A stretch of 64,000 nt of DNA, taken from contig JARWIR010000008.1 in NCBI GenBank assembly GCA_029959085.1, forward strand, positions 21,004,001 to 21,068,000, read 5' to 3'. The position numbers and the translations under genes were made by a program. This document shows, in pieces, positions 36,315-47,049 of this stretch. This stretch comes from Nemophila menziesii (taxonomy: Eukaryota > Streptophyta > Magnoliopsida > Boraginales > Hydrophyllaceae). The stretch's first letter is position 1. The number at the start of each line of letters is the position of its first letter. Under the pieces are notes generated by a model. The model ran no database searches and had not been told where the DNA came from. It saw nothing but the letters and a program-made list of their open reading frames with translations.

Positions 36315-37927
36315 CAGGGGCGGATGTGGGGTGGGCTGAGGTGGGCTGCAGCCCACCCCAACCTACCCAACCCACTATAATTTAACCTGTTTTTTTTTTT
36401 TTACAAAAAGTAGATAAAAATATAACTAAAACGAATTATAGTATAAAATTAGCCCTCCCTAACCTAAAGTTTAGAGATTAATTCTATCAAATAATAAAAT
36501 TTATTGACGAAATTGGAACGTAAATACTATTAAATATTCAATTTCTTGGTTCTTTTTATTTTTTTCATAGATTTTTTTTGTAATTAACTCTTAAATGTTT
36601 AAAAAAATTCATATGGCCCCCTAAATTTTAAAATTTATTTTATTAGACTTTAAATTATTTTATTTATAGGATTTTTTGTTTTTTTACAACAAAATGTATG
36701 TTATTTGTATAAAAAAAGGAAATTTATCAAATGATTAATTTAAAAAAGGGGTTATTGTTGAAAACATCCTCATAAAACACTCTAATTGTTTTTTTGTGCC
36801 TTCAATAATCTTATTTATAAAAAAATGCCTAGTGAAGTAATTATTTATAGAAAACGTCCCATTTATATTTTCTATACCTTTACTACCCTTATTATTAAAT
36901 ATATTATTTTATTTTAATACAATATTAATTTTTAAATATTAAACAAATAATAGGGTACTTCTTTTTCCTCCTCCTCCTCCTCCACCACCACCACCACCAC
37001 CACCACCACCACAACCACCATGTATGTAACCACTACTACATCCACCACAACCATCACCACCACCACCACCTACTACTACTAATTCCATTGCACGCGCGCG
37101 TCCGTGAATTTTTTTTTAAAATCGTCATAACTAATTAAAAAAAAATCAGAAAATTAAAAAAAATGTATTTTTTAATAAAGCAAATTAATATTTACGTCTA
37201 TGAATTTTTTTGATTTTTTTTGAATTTTTTGATTTTTTTGAATTTTCTTGATTTTTTTTTCGCAGACACAGATTTTCATGTTTTAAACATGGAATTCTAT
37301 GTTTTAAACATGAAATTCCATGTTTTAAACATGAAATTCCATGTTTTAAACATGAAATTCCATGTTTATAACATGAAATTCCATGTTTAAAACATGTAAT
37401 TTCGTGTCTGCGAAAAAAAAAATTAAAAAAAATCAAAAAATTCAAAAAATTCAGAAAATTCCGAAAAAAATCATAGACGTAAATATTAATTTGATTTATC
37501 CAAATATAATTTTTTTATATTTTTTTTATTTTTTTTGAATTAGTTATGACGATTTTAAAAAAATTTCATGGACGCGCGCGTGTGATTATTAGTTTTTTTC
37601 TTATTTTTTAATTGTTAATTATAAGGGTAATTTTGGGATGGGGCTGTTTTCAATAAATATTTTTTCCTAGGCACCTTTTTCTAAATAAGTTTTTTAATAG
37701 GCATCAATCAACAATTGGCTCTTTAAAAAAATGATATCCTGACTTATATTGCAATCTTTACACAATATAGGGATTTTTAGTGTATTTTAGCATTATATAA
37801 AAATTTATCTAGCAATTTTTGCATAATATATAGGCTTATCGCGCGAATACGGCAAAATAATTTTTTCCGGGGACATTGCCCCAAACCCCCGTTAACCCCC
37901 TGACATAAAATCCTGGCTCCGCTCCTT
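36315..37927. mobile_element. hAT-type non-autonomous element, split by a nested insertion
   Basis: It starts CAGGGGCGGATGTGG, and the reverse complement of its right end reads AAGGAGCGGAGCCAGG. The flanks CGTCCACC (36307-36314) and CGTCCATC (37928-37935) form an 8-bp duplication with one change, the hAT length. About 630 bp belong to this element. The remaining 974 bp plus 9 bp of duplication are the Mutator-type copy at 36748-37721. No transposase is present. Confidence 0.7.
36748..37721. mobile_element. Mutator-type fold-back MITE, copy 2 (974 bp)
   Basis: It is colinear with 12121-13124 from GGGTTAT.GTTGAAAACATC to CAACAATTGGCTC. TTTAAAAAA flanks it exactly on both sides (36739-36747 and 37722-37730), a clean 9-bp target duplication. 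It has the same long inverted arms and CGCAGACAC...GTGTCTGCG core, with a slightly different number of central palindromic units and a shorter CAC tract. Confidence 0.85.
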
Positions 37928-37935
37928 CGTCCATC

Positions 37936-38458
37936 CCTGAGACATCAACTCAATCTCCAATCATAAATAGAGATAACCACTAACGAATGAACGAACAAGC
38001 ATTCGTAAGTATCTTCTTTGCTACCATCCTATAAATAATGAAAACAGCAAGAAATGTGCAACTACACTCTTCGACCTTCCTATACACGGTCCAAAGAGGA
38101 GATATCTTAGAAGAGTCTTAAAGAAAAGAGATTAAAACTTGAAGATAATCATCACCAATAACCAATAGACTTCAACATCAAAGAATAGCACGAACAGCAA
38201 GTAGCTAATAACACGAAGAAGTGACCAATAACAAAGTCAATATATATCACCTAGAAATAACAACAAATGAACAAATACACACAAACACCATACATCAACC
38301 ACAACTCTTCAACACCATTCAGATCATCTATCACAAATCAAGATATTTTTAATCGAATATTATAAAATACAAGCAGTTTTTCAAGTAAACTATAAATACG
38401 CATAGACACCAATTTTGAGATCCTTTAGTCGACTTGATAACTTTCTTTTTTTGTGAAA
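37936..38458. other. Intergenic, no gene recognised
   Basis: AT-rich sequence; the left flank of the copia insertion. Confidence 0.35.
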
Positions 38459-38463
38459 CTAGT

Positions 38464-38684
38464 TCTTGGAATATAGATGAGATAATAAACAAAAGAGAGA
38501 TGCATAATTTGATAAATAAGAATAGTACAAGGACTGAATTGCAATAAGTCAATTAGTTAGTTAAGAATAACAGCTGTAGGTTGTTAGTAGCTGGAATAAA
38601 GTGTATATATACATTGTACATATCGTTTTGTAAAACAAGAAATAAGATTCTTTTCTTTCTCCTCAAGTTTAGCTCTTCTCCTTT

Positions 38685-38715
<31 letters not shown>

Positions 38716-38764
38716 TATGTTCTTCTTCTTCTATCGCCATTAATGGCTACTCTGCATTTTATCA
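38464..38764 (+). repeat. 5' LTR of the copia element (301 bp)
   Basis: It begins TCTTGGAATATAG and ends TTTTATCA. It contains a CTT microsatellite near 38684-38714, with one more unit than the 3' LTR. The first bases are not the usual TG, although the end is CA. Confidence 0.9.
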
Positions 38765-38773
38765 TGGTATCAG
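38765..38773 (+). other. Primer-binding site
   Basis: TGGTATCAG starts immediately after the LTR and matches the first nine bases complementary to the 3' end of initiator methionine tRNA. The following bases (TAG) depart from the usual AGC. Confidence 0.8.
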
Positions 38774-38841
38774 TAGTAAACTAATATACTTCCGCAACTC
38801 TGCTTCTTCTCTTTATCTTCCTTTACTTCTCTTTATCTTCA

Positions 38842-41800
38842 ATGGCTACTCAATCGGTTACTGAAGATTTCACAAGTCCTTATTATCTACATCCGAGTGA
38901 AAACACCGGAATATCTCTAGTTTCAGAGGTTCTTACCGGCGATAATTACCTTTCTTGGACTCGAGCTATTGAAATTGCTCTCTCAGTGAAGAATAAGCTC
39001 GGATTCATCAATGGTGACATCGTACAACCTCCTCTCACTGATCTACCTCTATATACAGCCTGGAATCGCGCTAATAATTTGGTTCTCTCATGGCTTCTTA
39101 ACTCAATCTCAAAAGAAATCAGAGGTAGTCTGTTATATGTTAATTCGGCTTTTGATCTTTATAATGAACTCAAAACTCGCTTTGATAAAAGTGATGGCAC
39201 ACGCGTTTTTTATCTTGAAAAAGCTTTAAGTTCAATCTCTCAGAACACAAATTCCATCTCTGAATATTTTGCTCGTTTCAAAACTGTTTGGGATGAATAT
39301 CTCCATTTTCGCCCAATGCCTATATGCTCTTATGGTCACATGAATCTATGCTCATGTAAGCTTTTTGAGACTCTAATTGATCGTCAACAGCATGATTTCG
39401 TGATTAAATTCTTAATTGGCTTAAACGAGTCTTACTCAGCTGTTAGAAGTCAGATATTATTAATGAATCCTTTGCCTTCTATTAATTCTGTATTTGCTAT
39501 GTTAAGTCAAGAAGAGAGTCAGAGAAAACTTACTCAACCATCTCTAGACTCCACTATACATGCCTTCTATGCTAAAAATGTACAAAGACCTTCATCATAC
39601 AGTGAAAGGAAGAAGATGCTTTGCACTCACTGTGGATACAATGGTCATACCATTGAGACTTGCTTCCAAATTCACGGGTATCCAGTGAATTGGGATGGTC
39701 CTAAGGGTAGACGATTTATTTTTAACAATCAAAAACCACAAAACTCAAAGGCTCATTATGCTATGGCTCCAGATTCTCCTCCTGATGACTCTAAACCTTT
39801 AACTTCTTATGAATTCACTCCAGAAGAACTAAGCAAACTCATGGCATTGGTTCACTCTTCTACAGTTGATACACCTCCTAACAATGCAGTAGTTCATCAA
39901 GTCTCATCCCAAGAAGGTATTTCTAATCTCACTTCTTGGATTTTAGACACAGGTGCAACAGATCACCTAATTTTCTCTCCCACTTTATATACAAATAATG
40001 TTGCTCTTGTGAGTGTTCCTGTTACTTTACCTAATGGTGTTAGCATAAATGCTACACATAAAGGAGATATAAAGATTAATCAACACATAACATTACAAAA
40101 TGTGTTGTGTGTGCCAAACTTTAAATACAACCTTCTTTCCATATCAAAATTAACTAAGGACTCTACTATTTCTGTTGTGTTCTTTCCTTCTTATTGTATT
40201 ATTCAGGAGAATGCCTCAAAGAAGATGATTGGGACTGCATCTGAACACAATGGCTTGTATTACTTCTACTCCTCAATAAATGAATTGTCCAATAAAGCTT
40301 CTTTAGCAGTTGTATCTGAAGGCTTTGATCTATGGCACTCAAGGTTAGGCCACCCTTCAAAAGCAAAGATAGTTGCTCTTAAAGCCTTGAATCCTTCTAT
40401 TCATTTCTTGCACACAAACATCTGTGATTCTTGTCACTTTGCCAAGCAAAAGAGACTTGTATTTCCCACTTCTTGTACAACTACTAGTTCCTGTTTTGAA
40501 CTCATTCATTGTGATATTTGGGGGCCTTTTAGGCAAATTTCTCATTCAGGACATAGTTATTTTTTGACAATAGTGGATGATTTTTCAAGATGTACTTGGA
40601 TTTATTTGATGAAACAAAAGTCTGAAGTTCACTCTCACTTGCTGTCATTTTATAAACTAATCTTGACTCAATTTGATACAAAAATAAAGGCTATAAGATC
40701 TGACAATGGTTCTGAATTTCTACTTCTTGATTTTTATGCTTCTAATGGCATTATCCATCAACTAAGCTGTGTTGAGACACCTCAGCAAAATGGTCTTGTT
40801 GAGCGCAAACACCAACATCTTCTCACTACAGCTAGAGCATTGATGTTCCAATCAAACATGCCTTTACAATTTTGGTCTGAGTCCATTCTTACTGCTGCTC
40901 ACTTGATCAATAGACTACCTACCCCACTCTTAAACAACAAAACACCCTATCAGGTACTATATAATAAACCTCCAACTTTGTCACACTTAAGAGTCTTTGG
41001 TTCCCTTTGTTTTGCCTCCACTTTACAAAACAATAGGTCCAAATTCGACTCTAGAGCTGTTAAATGCGTTTTTCTAAGCTACCCTACAGGTGTCAAAGGG
41101 TACAAATTGCTTGATCTATCTTCACACAACATTTTCATATCTCGAAATGTTATTTTTCATGAAGCTCAGTTTCCTTTTGTCAATAATACACCTCAAACTC
41201 AATTACACTCACTTTTATTTCCACCCTCATCAGTTCCCTTTATTGATAAAACACCTTCAACCTCCCTTACAACTCAACCTCCTGATTCACCCACTCCTCA
41301 ACCCTCAACCTCATCTAATATACACCCCCAACCACCACCCTCCACTAGACCTACAAGACCAAGACAACCACCACCCTATTTGAAAGACTATATATGCCCA
41401 AACACATCCTTATGTTCTGTTTCAGTTGAACCATCCAATTCATCACTTTATCCTATTCAAGACTACATAACTTTAGACAAACTCTCACCCTCCTATTCCT
41501 CCTTCATCTCTTCCATCACCACTCAATCTGAACCTACATCTTACAAGTCAGCCTCTACATCTCCTGAGTGGATGAAGGCAATTCAACATGAGTTATCAGC
41601 TTTACAATCTAATAATACTTGGGAAATTGTACCTCTAAATTCATCTATAACTCCTATTGGTTCTAAATGGGTTTTCAAGTTAAAATATAAAGCTGATGGT
41701 TCTTTAGAACGTTACAAAGCTCGCCTAGTGGCTAAGGGATATAATCAACAAGAAGGTCTCGATTTTTTCGATACATTTTCTCCTGTTGCCAAATTAACGT

Positions 41801-43152
41801 CCATTCGTTTATTACTTGCTCTTGCTTCGATTAACAAATGGTTTCTTCATCAACTTGATGTTAATAACGCTTTTCTTCATGGAGAATTAGATGAAGAAGT
41901 CTTCATGAAGGTTCCTCAAGGGCTATCCGCACCTCCTAACTCAGTTTGTAGATTAAAGAAAAGCTTATATGGTTTGAAGCAAGCTTCTAGGCAATGGTTT
42001 GCCAAGCTTTCAACCGCTCTCATTTCATTTGGGTTCGCACACTCAACAAGTGACTTTAGCCTCTTTATTAAACGCAATCCCACCTCGTTTATTGCTTTAC
42101 TAGTCTACGTAGATGATATCATTTTGGCAAGTAACTCCCTTGACGAAATTACGTTGTTAAAGGAGTTCCTTCATCGTGAATTCACCATCAAAGACTTAGG
42201 CGAATTACGTTTTTTTCTTGGTATTGAGGTTGCCCGTTCATCATCTGGTATTTCGATATGTCAACGTAAATTTGCTTTGGATATATTAGCTGAGTGTGGC
42301 TTACTTGCTGCAAAGCCATCTAATGTACCTATGGAATCCACACTCAAATTACGAAACGATGAAGACAACTTGCTTGAAAATCCTTCTACGTTTAGACGTT
42401 TGATTGGAAGGCTATTATATCTTACAATTACTCGTCCAGATTTATCCTACTCAGTCAATTGTCTAAGCCAATTTTTATCTAAACCTTCGCATAACCACTG
42501 GAGTGCAGCTCAGAGGGTTCTGCGCTATATAAAGACAACTCCTGGTCAAGGTCTATTTCTCCCTCAAAACTCTGAAATTAAGTTGAAATCTTATTGTGAT
42601 AGCGATTGGGCTGGTTGCCTAGATACTCGCCGTAGTGTTACTGGTTTTTGTGTTTTTCTTGGAACTTCTCTAATCTCTTGGAAGAGCAAGAAACAATCAA
42701 CAATAAGTAAGTCTTCAGCTGAAGCAGAGTATCGTGCTTTAGCTTCTACTACTTGTGAACTTCAATGGCTGATTTATGCTTTGAATGACTATGGTTTCCC
42801 TCATGCCTTTCCTGCGCATATTTACTCAGATAGCAAATCTGCCATTGCTATGTCTACTAATCCCGTGCAACATGAACGCACTAAACATATTGATATAGAT
42901 TGTAAAATCACTCGAGAAAAGATTGCAGAAGGAATAGTCAAGTTGTTTTTTATCTCTTCAAATTTACAGTTAGCCGACATTTTTACAAAACCTCTTGGTT
43001 CATTGCTCTTTCACAGCAATCTTGTCAAGCTCAACATTCACAACATTCATGTTCCGCTTGTGGGGGGATCTTGGAATATAGATGAGATAATAAACAAAAG
43101 AGAGATGCATAATTTGATAAATAAGAATAGTACAAGGACTGAATTGCAATAA
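38842..43152 (+). CDS. Copia gag-pol polyprotein, intact (1436 aa)
   Basis: One frame encodes the full copia order. Gag (about 1-290) has the VLTGDNYLSWTRAI region and a CCHC zinc knuckle, CTHCGYNGHTIETC (261-274). The aspartic protease active site is D369-T-G. The integrase has the HHCC zinc site H499, H504, C528, C531 and catalytic residues D558, D621 and E654. The reverse transcriptase carries D1006 and the YVDD box 1089-1092. RNase H has D1253, E1296 and D1330. It makes a polyprotein that is cleaved to package, copy and insert the element. No frameshift or stop interrupts it. The last 27 codons and the stop lie inside the 3' LTR. The ATG at 38842 is the first in frame after the primer-binding site. 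Confidence 0.95.
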   Translation: MATQSVTEDFTSPYYLHPSENTGISLVSEVLTGDNYLSWTRAIEIALSVKNKLGFINGDIVQPPLTDLPLYTAWNRANNLVLSWLLNSISKEIRGSLLYVNSAFDLYNELKTRFDKSDGTRVFYLEKALSSISQNTNSISEYFARFKTVWDEYLHFRPMPICSYGHMNLCSCKLFETLIDRQQHDFVIKFLIGLNESYSAVRSQILLMNPLPSINSVFAMLSQEESQRKLTQPSLDSTIHAFYAKNVQRPSSYSERKKMLCTHCGYNGHTIETCFQIHGYPVNWDGPKGRRFIFNNQKPQNSKAHYAMAPDSPPDDSKPLTSYEFTPEELSKLMALVHSSTVDTPPNNAVVHQVSSQEGISNLTSWILDTGATDHLIFSPTLYTNNVALVSVPVTLPNGVSINATHKGDIKINQHITLQNVLCVPNFKYNLLSISKLTKDSTISVVFFPSYCIIQENASKKMIGTASEHNGLYYFYSSINELSNKASLAVVSEGFDLWHSRLGHPSKAKIVALKALNPSIHFLHTNICDSCHFAKQKRLVFPTSCTTTSSCFELIHCDIWGPFRQISHSGHSYFLTIVDDFSRCTWIYLMKQKSEVHSHLLSFYKLILTQFDTKIKAIRSDNGSEFLLLDFYASNGIIHQLSCVETPQQNGLVERKHQHLLTTARALMFQSNMPLQFWSESILTAAHLINRLPTPLLNNKTPYQVLYNKPPTLSHLRVFGSLCFASTLQNNRSKFDSRAVKCVFLSYPTGVKGYKLLDLSSHNIFISRNVIFHEAQFPFVNNTPQTQLHSLLFPPSSVPFIDKTPSTSLTTQPPDSPTPQPSTSSNIHPQPPPSTRPTRPRQPPPYLKDYICPNTSLCSVSVEPSNSSLYPIQDYITLDKLSPSYSSFISSITTQSEPTSYKSASTSPEWMKAIQHELSALQSNNTWEIVPLNSSITPIGSKWVFKLKYKADGSLERYKARLVAKGYNQQEGLDFFDTFSPVAKLTSIRLLLALASINKWFLHQLDVNNAFLHGELDEEVFMKVPQGLSAPPNSVCRLKKSLYGLKQASRQWFAKLSTALISFGFAHSTSDFSLFIKRNPTSFIALLVYVDDIILASNSLDEITLLKEFLHREFTIKDLGELRFFLGIEVARSSSGISICQRKFALDILAECGLLAAKPSNVPMESTLKLRNDEDNLLENPSTFRRLIGRLLYLTITRPDLSYSVNCLSQFLSKPSHNHWSAAQRVLRYIKTTPGQGLFLPQNSEIKLKSYCDSDWAGCLDTRRSVTGFCVFLGTSLISWKSKKQSTISKSSAEAEYRALASTTCELQWLIYALNDYGFPHAFPAHIYSDSKSAIAMSTNPVQHERTKHIDIDCKITREKIAEGIVKLFFISSNLQLADIFTKPLGSLLFHSNLVKLNIHNIHVPLVGGSWNIDEIINKREMHNLINKNSTRTELQ
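43059..43068 (+). other. Polypurine tract
   Basis: TGTGGGGGGA lies directly before the 3' LTR, where plus-strand DNA synthesis would be primed. It overlaps the gag-pol frame. Confidence 0.7.
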
Positions 43153-43366
43153 GTCAATTAGTTAGTTAAGAATAACAGCTGTAGGTTGTTAGTAGCTGGA
43201 ATAAAGTGTATATATATATTGTACATATCGTTTTGTAAAACAAGAAATAAGATTCTTTTCTTTCTCCTCAAGTTTAGCTCTTCTCCTTTCTTCTTCTTCT
43301 TCTTCTTCTTCTTCTTATATGTTCTTCTTCTTCTATCGCCATTAATGGCTACTCTGCATTTTATCA
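43069..43366 (+). repeat. 3' LTR of the copia element (298 bp)
   Basis: Same as the 5' LTR except one substitution near 43218 and one fewer CTT unit. The gag-pol stop codon (43150-43152) is inside it. Confidence 0.9.
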
Positions 43367-43371
43367 CTAGT

Positions 43372-43909
43372 AAATACTGTACGAATTTCGCATTATGTAT
43401 TGTGGATTCAGTTCAACTAAGGTTTTATTTGTTCCTAATTTCTTATGAATTTCGAAAAAGAAAATATATTAAAGATGACCATATATAAAGTTCCACGAAA
43501 ACAGCGATTAAACTTATTTCCAGGATAATTATCCTAACGATAACCGAGTTTTCCCAGATCATAAGGTCGGGATCAGCTAATAAATCATCCTTTTATCAAA
43601 CAGTCAAAGACTTTGATAATATCAGTACCATACAAAAAAATATACACTCTTTCCCTTGGGAATAAATCTCATTGTAATTACAATTTAGTAATAGAAAAAA
43701 TTGACTTTCTTACTTTTAGTAGAAACCATGACTTCCAATTTTTTCCTGTTCGTTCAACTAAGTGTTTAAAACTCAAGACAGTGCACACTTTTACAACAAA
43801 CAAAGAGATTCGAAAAAGTACAACCATTCACACAAGAAGCACACAACCCTCAAAGGAGTATTAGAAATTCTATAACGAGATGAGACAATTCTCGCTCAAA
43901 TTACCGTTC
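43372..43909. other. Right flank of the copia element, downstream of the - strand gene
   Basis: No gene is seen. The part near 43909 probably includes the 3' untranslated region of the gene at 43910-45107. Confidence 0.35.
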
Positions 43910-45107
43910 CTAAAGCTTTAATGGGGCGAGTCTCCGCATAGAACCGTTGCTTCTGAGCGAACTGCTTCTCCTCATCGAACCATTAGCACTCAAAATAGGT
44001 TGTGGAGCTTTGTACTCATTATGCATATCAACAAAGAATTTGTCAACAATATCAACATAAACTGGACTACTTAGTCGAGAATAGTAATGAAGAACTTCTT
44101 CAACATCCAACACATGATCCACATCATTCACATCCATCATCTCTAAATCTTTCATTTTCTTGGCTAATCTCTTTGAAGATAGCTCCCCTTTTGTTATTTC
44201 TCTACATTTGGCGTTCTTTTCCTTCTTTTTCTCGTCTTTTATTATCTTTACATTTATTTGTTTTTTAAGCTTTGTAAAACTCTCACTTTGTTCACCATCT
44301 CCCTTTTCGGGATTGTTTCCGTTCTGTATCTGTTGATGAGAATACACTGTTAAGTGACAAACAATTCAAATGTTCTTTGATGAACCGTGATGAGATTTGA
44401 TTACTTGTAATTCCATGTGTAATCACAAATTAAACTAAAAATTTAAACTGCGAGATAGGCTTATATGGATTTGTATTCGCATATATACACTAAGGAGAAA
44501 TCTAGAATTTATCATAATGAGAGATAATGTAAATATCTACACTCAAAAGAACGAAAAAAAATTGAAATTGATCGGGAAGAACTTATAAAATGCATCCTCC
44601 CTTGTCCCTTGTTGACAAGGTCATTAAGATATTTAGAGATTTTTATAGGATTGCTGAGATATTTAAGATATATATGAAAAATTGAGAAAAAAAATTGAAA
44701 GATTATTACTAGATCATTGAGAGATTTAAGAGATATAAATAGACATGTGATTAAATCTGAGGAGTCAAAACAATTTGGTTCTGGAGAGATGCTACGTGGT
44801 TGCTCTCTTATAATAAAGAAGGTTTAATAATAATTATTTTTACTTTCAAATATAGTACCATAAATATCTAGAGGAGATGATAAGTTATTAGTACCTCATT
44901 ACTGGCGGTCTTCCATTGTCCAGAGAAATCTACACATAGATTGTTTGAGTCATTGAACTTTCGAGTACTGTTGTTTCTGTAGGAAAAGATAGGAAGCTTT
45001 CGATAGCCCGAAGAGAGGCATAACTTGAGATTATGAGAGGTTTTGTGGAAGAAGATCTTGGTTTCTTGGAATGTTTTTTGTAGCAGCATTTTGGATTTTT
45101 CTGGCAT
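43910..45107 (-). CDS. Conserved-looking plant protein of unknown function (two exons)
   Basis: Exon 1 is 45107-44895 (start MPEKSKMLLQKTFQ, 71 codons), ending ASNE before a GTACTA donor. Exon 2 is 44329-43910, with acceptor CAACAG. Another in-frame CAG, 6 bases on, is equally possible. The protein is about 210 aa. The N-terminus is basic with the phrase LQKTFQETKIFFHKTSHNLK. The middle is lysine/glutamate-rich and probably helical. The C-terminal third has DVDHVLDVEEVLHYYSRLSS and VYVDIVDKFFVDMHNEYK, followed by basic serine-rich repeats (SMRRSSSLRSNGSMRR). I recall similar small plant proteins with these two conserved blocks but no established function. It lies between the kinesin and eL37 genes and points the other way. 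Confidence 0.7.
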
Positions 45108-45700
45108 TTTGGAGTTTCATCTATGGTTTATTCTGCGGTTTCAGCTACCATTGGATTATTGAAAGATAAATAAAGCTTCACTTTGTTAGGCTTCTTTCTT
45201 TTTCATGCTCATAGGGGTGTGTATGAGAACCAGCTATGATGGAAATAGACACTAGCAATTTCTGTTTTTGTTACCTAGCTTGAGTCAAAAGGCAAAGCAT
45301 CAAGCATGCATATTGTAATTTTGTGAAAACAAATAGTTTTATCGTTTTGTTCCAATCATGGTTTTAAGCTTAAAAACAAATTTATTTGGCCCACTTTTCA
45401 ATAATCTTAAATAATTTTTTTGTCCTTACTAAAATCAATACATGTTATAAACCACTCTAATACCCTCAAATATAACAAAACTCTAATAAAGACAATAAAA
45501 CAAAAAACAAGTGACAAAATGATATATAATATCTCAAGATCGATATTGAGTTTCTTGTCCAAAAATTTGGTTCATCAGCACATCGTCGTTGATGTGCCAC
45601 CACCGACTGTAGCACTAAGCATGCTCAGAGTCCGATGATGAGCATGTTCAGTGTTCATCCTCCGATATGCCAACGCTAGTGATGACAATGAGTATGCTCA
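45108..45700. other. Upstream region of the - strand gene
   Basis: Probable promoter of the gene at 43910-45107. No specific element is identified. Confidence 0.35.
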
Positions 45701-45711
45701 GTCTTACATTA

Positions 45712-46018
45712 CTCCAACATATATTCCCATTGGTCTGCGGTCCCAGTACAGACCTAACCTTCGAAGTGCCAACGAGAGGCACACCTTCCTTTGATTTTCT
45801 ACCTTGTTTGGTTTTAGGTCACTATGCTTGGCCAAAAGCATAGTCATTCAACCCTTATATTTTTTCACTGTTAATATTATAGTCAAACTTAATCCAATAT
45901 ATATTCCCTTCAATCCGCAGTCCCAGTATAGACCTAACCTTTGGAGTGCCAACGAGAGGCACACCTCTTTTTGATTTTCTACCTTGTTTGGTTTTAGGTC
46001 ACTATGCTTGGCCAAAAA
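45712..46018. repeat. Direct duplication, period about 178 bp
   Basis: 45718-45840 and 45896-46017 share ATATTCCC, GGTCCCAGTA.AGACCTAACC, AGTGCCAACGAGAGGCACAC, GATTTTCTACCTTGTTTGG and TTTAGGTCACTATGCTTGG. The copies differ at scattered bases. The origin is unknown. The - strand frame over the second copy has no recognised domain. Confidence 0.75.
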
Positions 46019-46469
46019 AAGCAGATTCAGTCCATAGAAAAAATGACGTCCACCAGAGTACACATGTTCATGCATTTCTATTGATCGTGCATTTAACACT
46101 CTATCACCAAGCTTCTACTAATTATATAGGAGATCTAATCAACCTAAGCTACTTAAAATTGGCCTTTCCCACTTGGAATCGATAAAAGTGAGATTAGATT
46201 GCAAAACTCAAAAATTCTACAACTTTCTCTATGTGTGGGTCACCTACTTGTCGCTACGTGAGAAGGTAGGCGACGGGTGTGTGACACACTGTCCACTTCT
46301 ATTCCGCTGAACCTCGTTGAGTTGTCGCCTAGTGAAAGTATGTATGTGATGGGCTGGAGATGACCATTTACATGATCCATGGTCATTGGGTCACCTACGT
46401 CTTGTTGAGTTAGACATGGATGATGCCTTGTATCCTATCTGTAGTCCCTGACCTGTCACGGAGGTAGGC

Positions 46470-46990
46470 GATTGTTGTTTCCATGCAAGTGTACAGATTG
46501 GCATAAGTAATAAAGTGTTTTAAAGTAAAGATCGTCTCCCAAGGGATTAATATTGTTAATGTTGTGTATTAGTTAAGTATTAATTTTTTGTTATATGAAA
46601 TAAATAGAGAAAAAATTTGGGAATATAGCTAAAATACTATAATGTAAAGGACTAAAATGCAAGAATCCAAGATTAAAAGACTAATAAGTGAATACAAGAG
46701 AATCGCTAGAGATAAGGGGTAGATTGGGATGATTTACTACACCTAAGAACTCCAAGTGGGCTAGCTACATTCGATAAGGGAAATAACTAATCCTTCATAC
46801 TAATCGGGTTTCAGTTTTCCACCTAAACCCCTTTCGGGTGATTAGGGGAAACCTTTTGATATAGGAACCCATTTTGGATGGACCTAAGTACCCTAGGGTC
46901 TTCCTTTGGATTTTTTTGAAGATGTTATCCCACATGTCACAACACTCTACAAAAGAAAATGTCTAATTTCACAAAGATTCAACTTTTATC
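46470..46990 (-). repeat. LTR fragment, related to the solo LTR at 23310-24779
   Basis: The start GCAAGTGTACAGATTGGCAT parallels the reverse complement of the 3' end of the solo LTR (GCAAGTATACAGATCGTATG). Both continue into similar A-rich text with a first-person 'cut' phrase (GTCTCCCAAGGGATT here, GTTCCGCAGAGACT there). The 5' part is missing and no target duplication is found. Confidence 0.4.
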
Positions 46991-47049
46991 ATAACCCGGT
47001 GGAAATTGTTATGCACATTTTTTTTGAGTGAGAACTACTCAGTCGAAGG

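Larger units (their letters stand above)
38464..43366 (+). mobile_element. Complete Ty1/copia LTR retrotransposon
   Basis: Two nearly identical LTRs (38464-38764 and 43069-43366) flank an uninterrupted gag-pol frame. CTAGT occurs directly at both outer edges (38459-38463 and 43367-43371), a perfect 5-bp target duplication. The LTRs differ by one base (TATATACATTG versus TATATATATTG) and by one CTT unit in a microsatellite, which implies a recent insertion. All parts needed for transposition appear present: primer-binding site, gag, protease, integrase, reverse transcriptase, RNase H and polypurine tract. Confidence 0.95.
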
